Assembly (NCBI RefSeq): GCF_963678635.1
Contig: NC_087068.1
Coordinates: forward strand, 28,584,318 to 28,648,317
Reading direction: 5' to 3'
Source of the DNA: Symsagittifera roscoffensis
Lineage: Eukaryota > Xenacoelomorpha > Acoela > Convolutidae
DNA length: 64,000 nt
Part shown: positions 12,311 through 27,604 of the stretch, piece after piece
How positions within the stretch are numbered: position 1 is the first letter of the stretch
How the letters are laid out: the number at the start of each line of letters is the position of its first letter
Program-made: the position numbers and the translations under genes
Notes under the pieces: model-generated
The model's input: only the letters and a program-made list of their open reading frames with translations
The model's database searches: none
Told to the model about the DNA's origin: nothing

Positions 12311-12589
12311 ATAGATTTGATTTGTTTGTTTGTTGCAAATAGTCTATAGCCGAGAAATCGTACCATAATTTACCAGATTTCAATACAATACAGTTTGTTA
12401 ACTCAAAGCATAAAATTTAACTTGCTAGTTCGCATTTTATTCTTCGCCACGCTAAACAGAAGGTTAGCTTGACTTTTGTTCATTTCTGAGTTGACTTTTG
12501 TTTTGAATAGAAGAAATCAGCGCTTGATTGAATTGGCGGTTCTTGTTTCATGAAAATTAGTCGTTCTCTCGTTTTCAGAAGTGAATTGA

Positions 12590-15862
<3,273 letters not shown>

Positions 15863-16068
15863 ACACACATTGCACTAAGGAAAAGGGAAAGATGGGAGAT
15901 GGGCGTGTTTTTAGATATAGTCTCTTAATCGTTGCATGTTGGCTGAATAGTGCAAAACTACGTTATTATTACACTTGTTAGAGTGAATTTTATTATGTTG
16001 ATGCAGTACTCGTGTTTGTCGATTTCATCTGAGTAGTACTCATGTTTTAACATCATAGGGATTGACTC

Positions 16069-16074
16069 AATAAA
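16069..16074 (+). terminator. Polyadenylation signal of the polyubiquitin gene
   Basis: A canonical AATAAA within 'gactcaataaaaatt', about 205 bp after the stop codon and on the same strand. It is the first such hexamer downstream. Confidence 0.6.
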
Positions 16075-16180
16075 AATTAGTAAAAACAATTCTTTTTGTG
16101 AAACTTTCAAGTTAAAGATTTCCAAACGAAGACAAGAGGATAAAGGATGACTAAGGTTGTGTAGTGAATATGCATGAGTT

Positions 16181-16232
16181 GTAAAATAGAAGCTGAGGCA
16201 ACACGGGTAAAATAGAAGCTGAGGCAACACGG
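16181..16232. repeat. Perfect 26-bp tandem duplication
   Basis: A 26-bp unit starting 'gtaaaatagaagctgagg' is present twice back to back at 16181-16206 and 16207-16232 without mismatch. The lack of divergence indicates a recent slippage or duplication event. Confidence 0.9.
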
Positions 16233-16489
16233 ATACCAGACATTCGGACAGGAAAAAAACGGAGTAAATGTTAATTGAAATGAAGCCAAGAATGCGAGCC
16301 ATAGATACGAAATCAAATCAAGAAAAATAGGCTGTTGCTGTTTATGTTGTACCTAATGTTCCGATCATTGATAAGAAGTCTTCAATTTTTTCTTATAATT
16401 CCGAAATTTGTTCCCAGAAAGTCTTGAATAGTGAAAAAAAATCCGGATCTACTTAAGAATCTCCCCCCTTTCAAGAAATAGTTTTCAAT

Positions 16490-16906
16490 GTTTCCGAAAT
16501 CTTAACAAGAATACGACTCTTGTAAAAATGTTTTTACATTAGCGATCAGTGTTGTATTTCATTACGAACCTCTTTTTTTTTACTAACCTAACTCGCAATA
16601 GAAGTGTGCATTGAAAGTGAAAAGGCTTCTGTTATTTTGTTTCACTTTTGCTGTTATCACTATCTGGCATTGCAAGTTTTATGGCATCTGTTCTCTGCTT
16701 TATTTGTGCCTGGACTTTGTGATGTTACAATCGTGCGTGGTTGATTGCTTATTGAGTGAGACTCGAATGCTCTAGGTCGCAGATCGAATCCGAGCACTTG
16801 GTCGAATTTTTACTAATTCGAGGTTCATTATTACTTATATTGCGCTTCATAGAGCTGCTTTTTGTGTTCGCGCAAGTGTTTGCGAAGCGATGCTTAGCCT
16901 CTGTGT
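16490..16906 (+). mobile_element. tRNA-derived SINE candidate, copy 1
   Basis: About 400 bp that recurs at 19435-19860 and partly at 35165-35410. Near 16740-16800 it contains a tRNA-like core: an A-box-like 'tggttgattgcttattgag' and the B-box-like 'ggtcgcagatcgaatcc', with GTGC and GCAC that could pair as an acceptor stem. The tail ends in 'gcgaagcgatgcttagcctc'. A tRNA-like promoter plus an unrelated body in several copies is the SINE pattern. No protein is encoded. Confidence 0.5.
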
Positions 16907-16907
16907 A

Positions 16908-17310
16908 AATAGAAGGGCAACTCGTATTACTGGGGTAGCTGGAACATGTTTTTGATCATCTGTTAGGAAGAAATTTTGTCGTACCACCCGTCAGAATTCT
17001 TGAAAACGAATGTTTCTCAGATCAATTTCCAGTTCTTTTGCAGCTCAAATTGAAACAATTCAATCTGATTTATTCCTCATTTCGTGACATGTCCTTCTTG
17101 AATAACGAGAAACGTACTGACGGTTTTTTAGTCCTTTTGAAGCAAACGCTGGAGAGATCTAATTTAGTCGAAGAGCCAGAAACCAATGTAGCATATAATA
17201 AATTTAGTGATTGCTTCATATCAACTTTAAATAAGTCCTGAAATCTTGATTCAAATAGTTTTTTGAAGAAAAACAACCTCTTAAATAAAAGGAAACAGGT
17301 CGAGTTCCTG
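16908..17310 (+). pseudogene. Fragment of Jockey/CR1/L2-like LINE endonuclease
   Basis: A degenerate piece of the LINE family found at 20.3-29.7 kb. 'ggggtagctgg', 'tgttttt gatcatctg' and 'gtcagaattcttgaaaacga' match the 3' part of the endonuclease region of copy 1 (about 21190-21640). The translation shows RDMSFLNNEK and NLVEEPETNVAYN. The SDHCPV motif has decayed. It abuts the SINE-like unit at 16907. Confidence 0.75.
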
Positions 17311-18539
17311 ATAACAACATTCGCTCACATAACTTTTTTTGGGCTTACAATGTTCCATGTGAGCGGTTTGTCCGTTCTTGCTCGGCATTGTCCGTCCGCA
17401 ATTTCAATAATGTTGAAGTCCGCATATCGTTTGATGCTTCTTTGCAGCTTGAAAATATTTCTGTACTAGTCCACATCTAGGGCACGTAAGTGAAATCGCT
17501 TGCGGAGCTTTTACTGTGCGCAGTGTTGTAACAGTCATGGCTGCTATTTCTGCGCTAGTATTTTTAGTTAGCTAGTTTTTTGGTCGTTCAAGGTCTGTTT
17601 CACTGGAATCGGTCACTGCTTTTTTGCCCCTTCACCATGAATTTCATTTATGTGCGCGCCAGAGTGCAGTGGTTTTTTTTAGGGTTATATCCGGCACCCG
17701 TATTCAAAGTTAGCATCGTTTGCAACAACCAACTGGCTTAGTTGCTGGTTCTGATTATACTTTTTCATTTTGCAGCACCTTGCAAGATGGATTTTCACTC
17801 GCACTGCATTCTTGAGGTTTTTCTTGCATTTTAGGCACTGCGTTTTTGCGTCATGTTGAGTCATTGGCAGTTATTAGTTGAAATAGTTGTTTTTTTTTGG
17901 GAAGTATCTTACAAGATGAATTTTAAGTTCTACTGCTTTCACCAGTATTCTCTTGTACCTTTATCTAGAGCATTGCGAGTAATTGTTGGTTTCTTAGTTC
18001 TCTTGTTTTTTTTCTAGGCGTTCTGTAAAAATGTTTTCTAAGGGATATTGCTGTTTCAAAACGTTTTGTTTTCAGGCCAAGAGGGTTGATTAAGAGTAAT
18101 GTACGTTGTTCTTTTTGTTAAGAAAATATTGATGCTTTTAGGTATAAATGCGCTTTTTGAGTTCAATTGAAATTCATCTGCTGAAAGTTAAGCACTCCAA
18201 ATACTAGCGTGGAAATGGTGCAAAAAATGTGAACGATTTCTAGTTTCGAAAGTTAGCGAAGTCAAAACTTTACCTGTTGACCCAGTTTTCTCAAATTGGT
18301 TTAAAATTATCAAAAAAGCGCCAATCATAAATCGTTCTAGAAATTCAAAGAGCTTAAAAGGCATCTGTTTTTTTTTCTTTGAAATTCGAAAGTAGAGATT
18401 TTTCAACAAATTCAAGAGTTTTCTATGTCTACTTGCGTTTATTGCTCTTTTCCAGCCTTCGATTGGCTATGTTTGGTTTTAGGCGTTCAAATCAGAATTG
18501 GCGCAGCCGCTTGTGCTGATTTCTGTTGAAAAATTTTGT
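17311..18539. other. AT-rich spacer, no gene seen
   Basis: T-rich intergenic DNA without an open frame of convincing composition on either strand. It lies between two LINE fragments and may contain further decayed transposon sequence that cannot be recognised by eye. Confidence 0.5.
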
Positions 18540-19378
18540 TGAGACTTCTACTGTAAAAGGAGAACGCTTCCAATGCAATTCAAGAAGAGCCTTCCTTTCA
18601 ACCTGTAAGGTAGCTTGAACTACCAGATCCCTTAAAGTTTTCCAAACGCTCCCTTAGCTTTACTGATGAATTCCTCAGTGTATTCTTTGCACCCAAACCT
18701 TGAGCTCGCTTCGTTTCCTATGAAACATCCGATATATATGAAGCTTTATTTTTTCCTTAAACATTCGTCTTTGTCTATGGGGACTTTTGCTATTTAAAAG
18801 GCGGGATACGAATCCACTCTGTTTTTGTTTGGACAATCTCTCCTGCGAAGGCTGAGATGATTTCGTATAAAATGGAAGTGCTGACTCTTCCAGTGATATC
18901 CTGGTCCGGTCCATCGTCCTTGTATCTTTCCTATGTTCCAGATCGAACCTCAACCTGATTTTCCTCTTGAGACTGACAAGCTTCGGTCGCTGCCTGATAT
19001 AATGGTCCCATTTATATTCGCCTGTGACTCCACTCTCTGTGCTTGCTTCTCTTCCTCCGCTCCAAATTAGCAGCACGAAGGAGAAATAGAAGCTCCATAG
19101 GATTGGTCCATACCAACAGCATAGGATTGGTCCATACTTGCCGGACTCTGGTGGACATGGAGAACCTTTCTCCTAATTTTCTCTTGTAGCTAAGTTTTGC
19201 TCCAAAGCCTTTGTGAAAGTCTCTAATCAAGGCTACAACATTTTCCGGTACACCGTATTTGGCGAGGAGTTGGAAGATCATTTTAGTCACAAGCATGGAA
19301 TGCTTTCCATAAACAGAAATTATAGTTCTTTGTATCCAACTTCTGGTGTGGCCAATCCGAACTCCTCTGCTAGCCATC
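18540..19378 (-). pseudogene. RTE/BovB-like LINE reverse transcriptase fragment
   Basis: On the minus strand, 19377 to 19012 encodes KYGVPENVVALIRDFHKGF followed by GERFSMSTRVRQ, the segment between RT motif A and motif B of RTE-like elements. Continuing to 18675, TKSSQ and FVSRLLNSK resemble the region just after the FADD box, although the box itself is mutated. Positions 18660-18540 read as ISKAKGAFGKL and LFLNCIGS, matching the usual post-RT wording. Several frameshifts and stops break it. It is a dead 3' half of a LINE. Confidence 0.7.
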
Positions 19379-19434
19379 TGATTATGTAGAAACGAGCTCT
19401 TCAGTTAGTCAAAATCTGAAAATAATTGCTAAAT

Positions 19435-19860
19435 TATAATATTTTAAAATGTTTCCGATATCTGTTAACAAGAAGACGATTCTTGTAAAATGTTTTTACA
19501 CTATCGATCAGTGTACGAACATCTTTTTTTCTAAGCTAACTCGCAAATAAAAGTGCTCATTGAAAATGAAAAGTTTTCTCTTATTTTGTGGCACTTTTGT
19601 TGTAATCACTATCTGGCATTGGAAGTTTCATGGCATCTGTTCTGCTTTATTTGTGGCTGGAATTTGTGATGTAATAAGCGTGCGTGGCTGATTGCTTAGT
19701 GGGCTAGACTCGAATTCTCTAGGTCGCAGATCGAAACCAATCCCTGGTCGATTTTTTACTAATTCGAGGTTTATTTCTAGTTATATTGCGCTTCAGAGCT
19801 GCTTTTTGTGTTCGCGCTAGTGTTTGCGAAGCGATGCTTAGCCTCAGTGTAAATTTTGTG
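19435..19860 (+). mobile_element. tRNA-derived SINE candidate, copy 2
   Basis: Aligns with 16490-16906 over its length, with many substitutions and small gaps. The core reads 'tggctgattgcttagtgg' (closer to a tRNA A box than copy 1) and 'ggtcgcagatcgaaacc' (B-box-like). The shared flanks include 'ctatctggcattg' and 'ttgtgttcgcgc'. Confidence 0.5.
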
Positions 19861-20280
19861 TCCTCTCTGAGGCAGTTTGTTTGGTATTGTGAGTTAACGT
19901 GCAGTCAAGGTTCACCCGAATCATAAGATTTCGACATAATAAACTGAAGCAAATATTATTTGAATAAATAATAATTTATAAATATTGATTTAAGATGAAT
20001 ATTTATTATTAGTAATTTAACATAATTTAAGATAAATAACATGAAGTTTAATTGTGATGTTGTGATTGAGTTTGTGTGATTGAGTTTGTCTGCTTATTTT
20101 TATGCTCGAATGTTGAACAGAACTTATTGAAAGCTACAATAGGAGAGACAACATGTAAGTTCTAGAAATCCCTGAAGAAGCAAACGATGGTAGACGCGAA
20201 ACAATGGAGGCAACTATCAAAAAAGTTTTGCATGTAGCTAATAATATTGATGCTCAGATTTCGGAACAAGACATCAATAG
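19861..20280. other. AT-rich spacer before LINE copy 1
   Basis: Includes a very AT-rich block (about 19940-20045) made of 'aataa/ttatt' strings. No gene is seen. The LINE 5' UTR may begin inside it. Confidence 0.45.
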
Positions 20281-20301
20281 CGCATAGGTTACCTTCGCGA
20301 C

Positions 20302-20630
20302 TGGCTAGAGTCAAACCGATCATTTTTCGATTTGCTAGGCGAGTGAAAAAAAATCCATTTTCAGAGGAAAAAAGAACTTGGCTCATCCGATGTCTATCAA
20401 AATGTGAAAATATTCGAAGATATTAGTTCAGCTCGAGCAACTTTTTTGCGGATGATGAAAGCAGATGCGCGCATTCAATCAGCATGAGAAGGCTCTGTCT
20501 TTTACATATGGAAAAATGATGAAAAGTTATGCAAAATTACTGGTTTATATGAAGGAGGTGATACTCTGGGTTATAATGTAATTGATGTAATGAATTGTTT
20601 CAATGGTGTTTTTCCATACAACTCCGACCA
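20302..20630 (+). pseudogene. LINE ORF1 remnant
   Basis: Pieces in alternating frames read LARVKPIIFRFARRVKKNPF, then NVKIFEDISSARATFLRMMK, then GSVFYIWKNDEKLCKITGLY. The order resembles the nucleic-acid-binding C-terminal part of ORF1 proteins in Jockey/CR1-like elements, where a PRPIIVRF-type block precedes a charged helix and a final 'G-x-I-Y-V-x-N' block. At least one frameshift and an internal TGA break it. Confidence 0.5.
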
Positions 20631-20689
20631 AGTGGGCTCATAAATCTAAACTCATCAACTTATCTGAAAATAGAGGTGCAAATAGTCTT

Positions 20690-21724
20690 AAAGTTTTATA
20701 GTCCAATGTTAGATCTGTTAAAAACATCGTGAAGATCTAGAAGAACTTCTGAATCTCGAGTGTCCAATTAATGTACTGTGTTTAACCGAAACTTGGCTAA
20801 ATGAAACAGATGAAGTAACTATGTTTGCAATCGAAGGATTTCATACAATTGTACATGCAACAACCGAAAAATTAGAGGTGGATATACTATGATGCAACTA
20901 GGTGGAAACGTAAACTTGATAGAACAGCTACATACTAATCTATCTGAATCAGTAGCAGTGCTTGTTGAAGCATTCGGGAATAAAATAACCATGATAGTCG
21001 CATATGTACCTCCTAGATATGATAAAAAACAGTTTGTCAATGAGTTAGACAACGAATTGGAGATACTGAGTAAATACAAAATACTGGTAGTTCTGACTGC
21101 TGATTTCAACATCAATGTACTCGCAGAAAATCATCTCCAACAATCTCATGTAAATACCATTACCGCAAATTGTTTCGAGCTACTAAGTAGAAATGCAACT
21201 CGTAAAACTGGGGTGGCCGAAAAATGTTTTGATCATCTGATAGGGAAAAATATTGAAAAACCATACGTCAGAATTCTTGAAAACGAATATTTCTCAGATC
21301 ATTGTCCAGTTCTCTTGCAGCTCAAATCGAAACAATTTAATTTGATATTTTCCTCATTTCGTGACATGTCCTTCTTGAATAACGAAAAAGGTACTAACGA
21401 CTTTTTTAAATCCGATGTAGCATATAATAACTTAAGTGATAGCTTGATATCAACTTTAAATCATTTGCTCCGATTAGAAAATCACAAGCAACAATTAACA
21501 AATTGAATGAGCCGTGGTTCACTGAAGAAGTGAAAAACGCTATTTTCAAACGTAACAAACTGCATAAATCCTGGAAATTTGATTCAAATAATTTAGTGAA
21601 GAAACACAACGTTTTAAATAAAAGGAAACAGGTTGAGTTCCTGATAAGAAAAAGCAAAAGAGATTATTATTTTAATAATTTCAATATTTGTTTTGGTGAC
21701 TCGAGACAAGTTTTAAATTATTAA
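20690..21724 (+). pseudogene. LINE APE-like endonuclease and linker
   Basis: Visible motifs: SNVRSVKN (about 20700), LCLTETWL with the catalytic Glu (about 20780), IVAYVPP (Tyr, about 21000), LTADFNINVL (Asp and Asn, about 21100), FDHLIG (Asp, about 21230) and the terminal SDHCPVLLQL (Asp, His, about 21298). The linker then reads NEPWFTEEVK and RKSKRDYYFNNFN. Frames are broken by stops at about 20740 and 21504. The near-complete set of catalytic residues shows it was once functional. Confidence 0.85.
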
Positions 21725-21863
21725 ATGAAATAAAAGGTAACTGAAAAGGAAATGATAAAATTCCGCTCTGTAATTAGAAGGAGTTTGAATTTCTGATCCA
21801 AAAGCTATATCGACTGCTTTCAATGAATACTTCGCTTCGATAGAAGCAAAACTTGCTAGCAAA

Positions 21864-22760
21864 ATGGAAGGAGCCGAGGCTATTGTTCAATTTACAAGTG
21901 CCAGTCAATCAATGTACTTTTTCAGTTGCTCATTCACTGAGACCTTAATTGCCCTAAATAGTCTCAAACCAAAGCTTTCTTGCGGCATTGATGAAATAAG
22001 TAATATGTTAGTGATTAAAGGCTGTTTTGTCTTTGCTCCAAATTCAACATATCTAATCAACCTGTCGTTTAGCGAAGGTACATTTCATCAGGCGCTTAGT
22101 TATGCTAAAGTTTTGCCAATATATAAATCTGATAGTAAGTCAGATCTTAACTACTATCGCCCGATAGCTCTTTCGAGTAGCTGTGGCAAAAAATTTGAAA
22201 AAATCATGCTCTCCAGGTTGTACAATTACCCTGAGAAGTTCAAAATCATTTAAGAGCATCAATTCGCATTTCGGAAAAAATTTGCAACTATCGATGCTTT
22301 AGCTGATATAACTGAACGACTAATAATGGGTAAAGGCATAAATATCAAATGCAGTTTCTTTGTTGCTTCAAGAAAAGCATTTGATACTCTTGATATCAGA
22401 ATTCTGTTGAATAAACTCGAAAATTTTGGTGTCAGGGGTAATTGTCTTTCTTGTTTTAATAGTTGTTTATTTCAAAGGTTTCAATTTTTTCATGCAAACA
22501 ACTGCTCGTCGGATTGGTTACCACTGAACACGGGCGTTCCTCAGGAATCTTTTTAGGTCCTCTTCTCTTTTTAGTTTAGATGAACGATATGCATCATGCT
22601 GCATCTAGTTCAAAAGTTTTTCTGTTTGCTGGTGATACAAATGTAGCACGTGAGAGCGCCAATTTTGATTTCTTCCATCTTGATCCAACATAAATTTCGG
22701 CAATGTTGAAATCAAATAAATTAACCATTAATTCTGACAAAACAAAATTAATCAGATTTG
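21864..22760 (+). pseudogene. LINE reverse transcriptase
   Basis: TLIALNSLKPKLSCGIDEIS leads into the RT fold, then NYYRPIALSSSCGKKFEKI (motif 2), a TAA stop at about 22251, EHQFAFRKKFATIDAL, RKAFDTLDIRILLNKL (motif A region), WLPLNTGVPQ with a frameshift at the usual GSILGPLLF, and FAGDT where FADDT is expected. The TAA and the frameshift at GVPQ recur in copies 2 and/or 3. Confidence 0.85.
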
Positions 22761-23502
22761 AAAAAAAGTGAAGTGCTTCTACCTTTAATGTTTGTTTTGA
22801 TGATATTGTTTATAAATCCATGCCGTCGTGTACGTATTTGGGCTTAGTAATTGATAATAAGCTTACATTTATACATCAGGTCCAAAAATTAAAAACTGAA
22901 TTAGGGAGGCATTGCGGTGTTGTTTCAAAAAAATTAGGCATTGTTTCGAAGTGTGTTTTACTAAAATACTATAACGCTAATATAAAGCCCATAGTACATT
23001 ATGGCTTGCTTGTGTATGTTGGTACTAGTATTTCGATTTTGAATCAAGTTCTATTGTATCAGCGGAAAACAAACAGTGATATTTTTCAAAAGAAAATTAA
23101 GCACTATAACCAAAAGTTTCTATGATGATAAAAATTTCAACTTTTCATGAGCTTTGTTTATAATCTACTGAAGTTTTGCTTGAGATGTTTATATAGTAAA
23201 AACCCGAATGAATATCTAAATTCTTTGTTTTCATTAAAAACATCCGTTTATAAAACAAGGAGTTGGGGCAAACTAACCTATTCACCTCCTTTCTGCAAAA
23301 ATAAAACTAAGTTGTACTCATTGTTTAATGGGGGTTCAAAGTTGCTTAATATGTTGAGCGGAAGTAATCGTCTGTCTAATAATATAGGCGAAATTACAAA
23401 AAATGATGAAATTTTTTTTGTCCACAAAGTTAAAGACAATTACATCCTATCTAAGTGGGTTAGTACATAGCGTATTTAGTTGATCTGATTTCCCCCTTCA
23501 AA

Positions 23503-23970
23503 TGGTGCTTGATCTTGATGCTATCAGCAACCCATCTGAGGCTCTGATTCTACCCCTAAATTGTGACCTTCCTGAAGTTGCTAGTTTTGGAGAAAACGTC
23601 ATTTATGTAAAAATTTTGAAAATTACTCTATGAAAAAAAGTATTTTAGAAAAATAATAAATAGATTTTTTCTTTTCAAAAATTGGTGCTTAATCTGGATG
23701 CTACCAGAAATCCATTTAAGGTTCTGATTCTACCCTAAAAATATGACTTTCCAGAAGTTACTAGTTCGAGAAAACACCATTTTTGTAAAAATATTGAAAT
23801 TTAACAAATACTCATAAAAAATAAATAGATTTTTTTTTTCAAAAATCGGTGCTCAATCTGGATGCTACCAGAGACCCACCTGAAACTCTGATTCTACCCC
23901 AACAATATGACCTTCCAGAAGTTTGCTAGTTTTAGAGAAAACGCCATTTTTGTATTAAAAAACGCTAAAA
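23503..23970 (+). repeat. Tandem repeats of about 165 bp in the LINE 3' UTR
   Basis: Three units start near 23503, 23683 and 23850. Each carries 'ggtgcttgatcttgatgc' or a close variant, 'ctgattctacccc' and 'gagaaaacgcc'. The LINE copy at 25.3-27.6 kb has one full and one partial unit; the copy at 27.6-29.7 kb has two. A variable repeat count in the 3' UTR is a known feature of some LINEs. Confidence 0.75.
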
Positions 23971-24045
23971 TTCAATTGCTTATCGGTTTGATTTTTTTTG
24001 CAAATGTATTTGTATGTCGGAAGAAATAATTTCTTTCTTTCTTTC

Positions 24046-25318
24046 ATGTCATGGCATGGTATTTGGCATACTTGTTTGCTCCTTTGTGTGTTTTAACAGA
24101 TGCGCCTTGTATTTTGTTGACTAGACTTTGACATTGCTCTTATATCTCTTTGGTTTTGACAGATCCCTTTTTTTCTTCTAATTCACCACTTAGCCGTCGC
24201 CCCTTCCGCTGCCACCCAGGGGGACGACGTTGCCACAGCTTGGCGGCCCCGTACGAATGCTTGAGAAAGCCGACCACGCATTTGGGTCGGGGTCTGGATG
24301 TTGTGTGTTCGGCTATTGCCCGATAGCGAGCGGACAGTCGTCGGCGGAGCCGACATCTAGATCATGGTTTGTCAGTACATTGCACCCCGTCATCGGGTTA
24401 TTGTTTAGGGCTGCCCTGTGCGGATAACCGTATCCACACGTCGGTCATTTGTATCGATTGGTTGAAGTTTAGCCTTTCACATGCAGATAATGTCCATTGT
24501 TTTTTTTCGAATGTTCTTCCACAAAATTGGCAGGTTTTGGATTTTGTGCAGCGCCGATGGTGTATTTTTGCACTTTGTTTTGTTTTGTTGACAAAATTGC
24601 AATTTGATCAGATTGAGCTGACTGCTGGCGCTGGTCGCTTTCCCGTAAGTTGAACTTGCGTTGGTTGTTGTGTGGTTTGAGTGTTGTTCCCTAATCAGAC
24701 CGTTATTCCACTTGGGGTGTCTTCTTCGTGGTTTTTTTGTTGGTGTTCGTGGTGTCGGGAGTGCCGGAGAAAACTTTACAGTACCGGGTTATGTGGATTC
24801 TCACACCGGCAGAGTTTTTCAGCAATTTTGCAGTTAGGACATTGTCTATCGAGATCTTTCTGTGACAGGGTGGTGGCGAGCGCGGTGTGGATTCTCTTAA
24901 GTCTTTTGAGTTGTGTTACTTTCTCAAACTGTTGTCGACATTCGCAATGGAAGCATCAATGTTTGCATCAGTTTGAGAGTTGTTGTTGGGCACGTTTCCA
25001 GGTTTTCCCGTTCTGTGCCTGGAGTGGCCAGTTCTTGTCGCTGATGCCTGGCATGACCCTTGCCACTCCTTGATAACGGTTCATGATCGTTTTCTTTGTG
25101 CATCATCGTGTTTTTGGTTCTTGTCTGTTTTTGACCAAGCAAAACATGCACTGGATAGGAGCTCTCTCAGGTTTCATCCGTGCGATGTGGCTCATCAGTC
25201 CTCCTGTTCTTGTTTTGCTGGTTTCCGGATGTCGGCGACTCCAAACTCATCCAGCAGATCTCGTTGTCTTACATGAAACTCCTCATTGACTTCAAGCACC
25301 CGTACCATTTCGGTAATA
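24046..25318 (-). mobile_element. RTE/BovB-like LINE 3' fragment with C2H2-like tail, copy 1
   Basis: The minus strand from 25200 downwards reads pieces of the LINE C-terminus: a HIARM-like segment with changes, GVARAMPGISDKNWPLQAQS-type wording, RARQQL, then CECRQQFEKVTQLKR with KRIH (a decayed C2H2 finger; one His is now Leu) and CPNCKIAEKLCRCENPH (a second Cys/His cluster). It is GC-richer than its flanks. The right edge at 25318 is a sharp join to LINE copy 2. A longer copy lies at 29736-31620. Confidence 0.65.
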
Positions 25319-27604
25319 AGATAATCATGATAGTCGCATATGTACCTCCTGGATATGATAAAAATCAGTTTGTCAATGAGTTAGACAACGAATTGGAAAT
25401 ACTGAGTAAATACAAAATACTGGTAGTTCTGACTGCTGATTTCAACATCAATGTACTCGCAGAAAATCATCTCCAACAATCTCATGTAAATACCATTACC
25501 GCAAATTGTTTTGAGCTACTAATTAGAAATGCAACTCGTAATACTGGGGTGGCCGGAAAATGTTTTGATCATCTGATAGGCAGAAATATTGAAAAACCAT
25601 ACGTCAGAATTCTTGAAAACGAATATTTCTCAGATCATTGTCCAGTTCTCTTGCAGCTCAAATCGAAACAATTTAATTTGATATTTTCCTCATTTCGTGA
25701 CATGTCCTTCTTGAATAACGGAAAAGTTACTAACGACTTTTTAAAATCCTTTTGAAGCAAACGCTGGAGAGATATAATTTGGTCGAAGAGCCAGAATCCG
25801 ATGTAGCATATAATAATTTAAGTGATAGCTTGATATCAACTTTAAATCTTTTGCTCCGATTACAAAATCACAAGCAACAATTACCGAATAATTTAGTGAA
25901 GAAACACAACTTTTTAAATAAAAGGAAACAGGTTGAGTTCCTGATAAGAAAAAGCAAAAGAGATTATTATTTTAATAATTTCAATATTTGTTTTGGTGAC
26001 TCGAGACAAGTTTTAAATTATTAAATGAAATAAAAGGTAACTGAAAAGGAAATGATAAAATTCCGCTCTGTAATTAGAAGGAGTTTGAATTTCTGATCCA
26101 AAAGCTATATCGACTGCTTTCAATGAATACTTCGCTTCGATAGAAGCAAAACTTGCTAGCAAAATGGAAGGAGCCGAGGCTATTGTTCAATTTACAAGTG
26201 CCAGTCAATCAATGTACTTTTTCAGTTGCTCATTCACTGAGACCTTAATTGCCCTAAATAGTCTCAAACCAAAGCTTTCTTGCGGCATTGATGAAATAAG
26301 TAATATGTTAGTGATTAAAGGCTGTTTTGTCTTTGCTCCAAATTCAACATATCTAATCAACCTGTCGTTTAGCGAAGGTACATTTCATCAGGCGCTTAGT
26401 TATGCTACAGTTTTGCCACTATATAAATCTGATAGTAAGTTAGATCTTAACTACTATCGTCCGATAGCTCTTTCGAGTAGCTGTGGCAAAGTATTTGAAA
26501 AAATCATGCTCTCCAGGTTGTACAATTACCCTGAGAAGTTCAAAGTCATTTAAGAGCATCAATTCGGATTTCGGAAAAATTTTGCAACTATGAATGCTTT
26601 AGCTGAATTAACTGAACGACTAAGAATGGGTAAAGGCAAAAATATCAAATGCAGTTTCTTTGTTGCTTTAAGAAAAGCATTTGATACTCTTGATATCAGA
26701 ATTCTGTTGAATAAACTGGAAAATTTTGGAAAACTAGAAAAAATTAAAAACTGAATTAGGGAGGCGTTGCGGTGTTGTTTCAAAAAATGAGGCATTGTTT
26801 CGAAGTGTGTTTTACTTAAATACTATAACGCTAATATAAAGCCCATAGTACATTATGGCTTGCTTGTGTATGTTGGTACTAGTTTTTCGATTTTGAATCA
26901 AGTTCTATTGTATCAGCGGAAAACAAACAGTGATATTTTTCAAAAGAAAATTAGGCACTATAACCAAAAGTTCCTGTGATGATAAAAATTTTAACTGTTC
27001 ATGAGCTTTGTTTATAATCTACTGAAATTTTGCCTGAGATGTTCATATCCGAATGTAAAAACCCGAATGAATATCTAAATTCTTTGCTTTCATTAAAAAC
27101 ATCCGTTTATAAAACAAGGAATTGGGGCAAACTAACCTATTCACCCCCGTTCTGCAAAAATAAAATTAAGCTGTACTCATTGTTTACTAGCGGTTCAAAG
27201 TTGCTTAATATGTTGAGCGGAAGTAATCTTCTGCCTATTAATATAGGCAAAATTACAAAAAATGATGACATTCTTTTTGTCCACAAAGTTAAAGACAATT
27301 ACATCCTATCTAAGTGGGTTAGTACATAGCGTATTTAGTTGATCTGATTTCCCCCATTCAAATGGTGCTTGATCTTGATGCTATCAGAAACCCATCTGAG
27401 GCTCTGATTCTACCCCTAAAATGTGACATTCCTGAAGTTGCTAGTTTTGGAGAAAACGCCATTTATGTAAAAATTTGAAAATTATTAAGTACTTTATAAA
27501 AATAATAAATAGATTTTTTCTTTTCAAAAATTGGTGCTTAATCTGGATGCTACCAGAGACCCAGTTGAGGTTCTGATTGTACCCTAAAATTTTGAACTGC
27601 CAGA
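25319..27604 (+). mobile_element. Jockey/CR1/L2-like LINE, copy 2 (internally deleted)
   Basis: Begins inside the endonuclease (equivalent to about 20985 in copy 1) and is close to copy 1 through the first half of RT. It then loses the middle of RT: after 'gaaaattttgg' near 26730 it jumps to the 'aaattaaaaactgaattagg' segment of the post-RT region. A linker stretch before 25889 is also missing. It carries the same TAA after 'aagttcaaa(g/a)tcatt' (26551) as copies 1 and 3. It ends near 27604 at an abrupt join to the third copy. Confidence 0.85.

Larger units (their letters stand above)
15863..16480 (+). other. Polyubiquitin 3' UTR and downstream spacer
   Basis: The first 200 bp or so after the TAA should be 3' UTR, ending near the AATAAA at 16069. 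Beyond it lies AT-rich spacer containing a perfect 26-bp tandem duplication (16181-16232). No gene is seen. Confidence 0.6.
20281..24045 (+). mobile_element. Jockey/CR1/L2-like LINE, copy 1 (most complete, dead)
   Basis: From 5' to 3': remnant of ORF1 (about 20300-20630), APE-like endonuclease (about 20690-21500), RT (about 21860-22720), post-RT region (to 23470), a 3' UTR with three tandem repeats of about 165 bp, and a short TTTC tail at about 24030. Stops and frameshifts occur in all domains. The RT box reads FAGDT instead of FADDT (near 22623). Exact clade within the Jockey/CR1/L2 group cannot be assigned by eye. Confidence 0.85.
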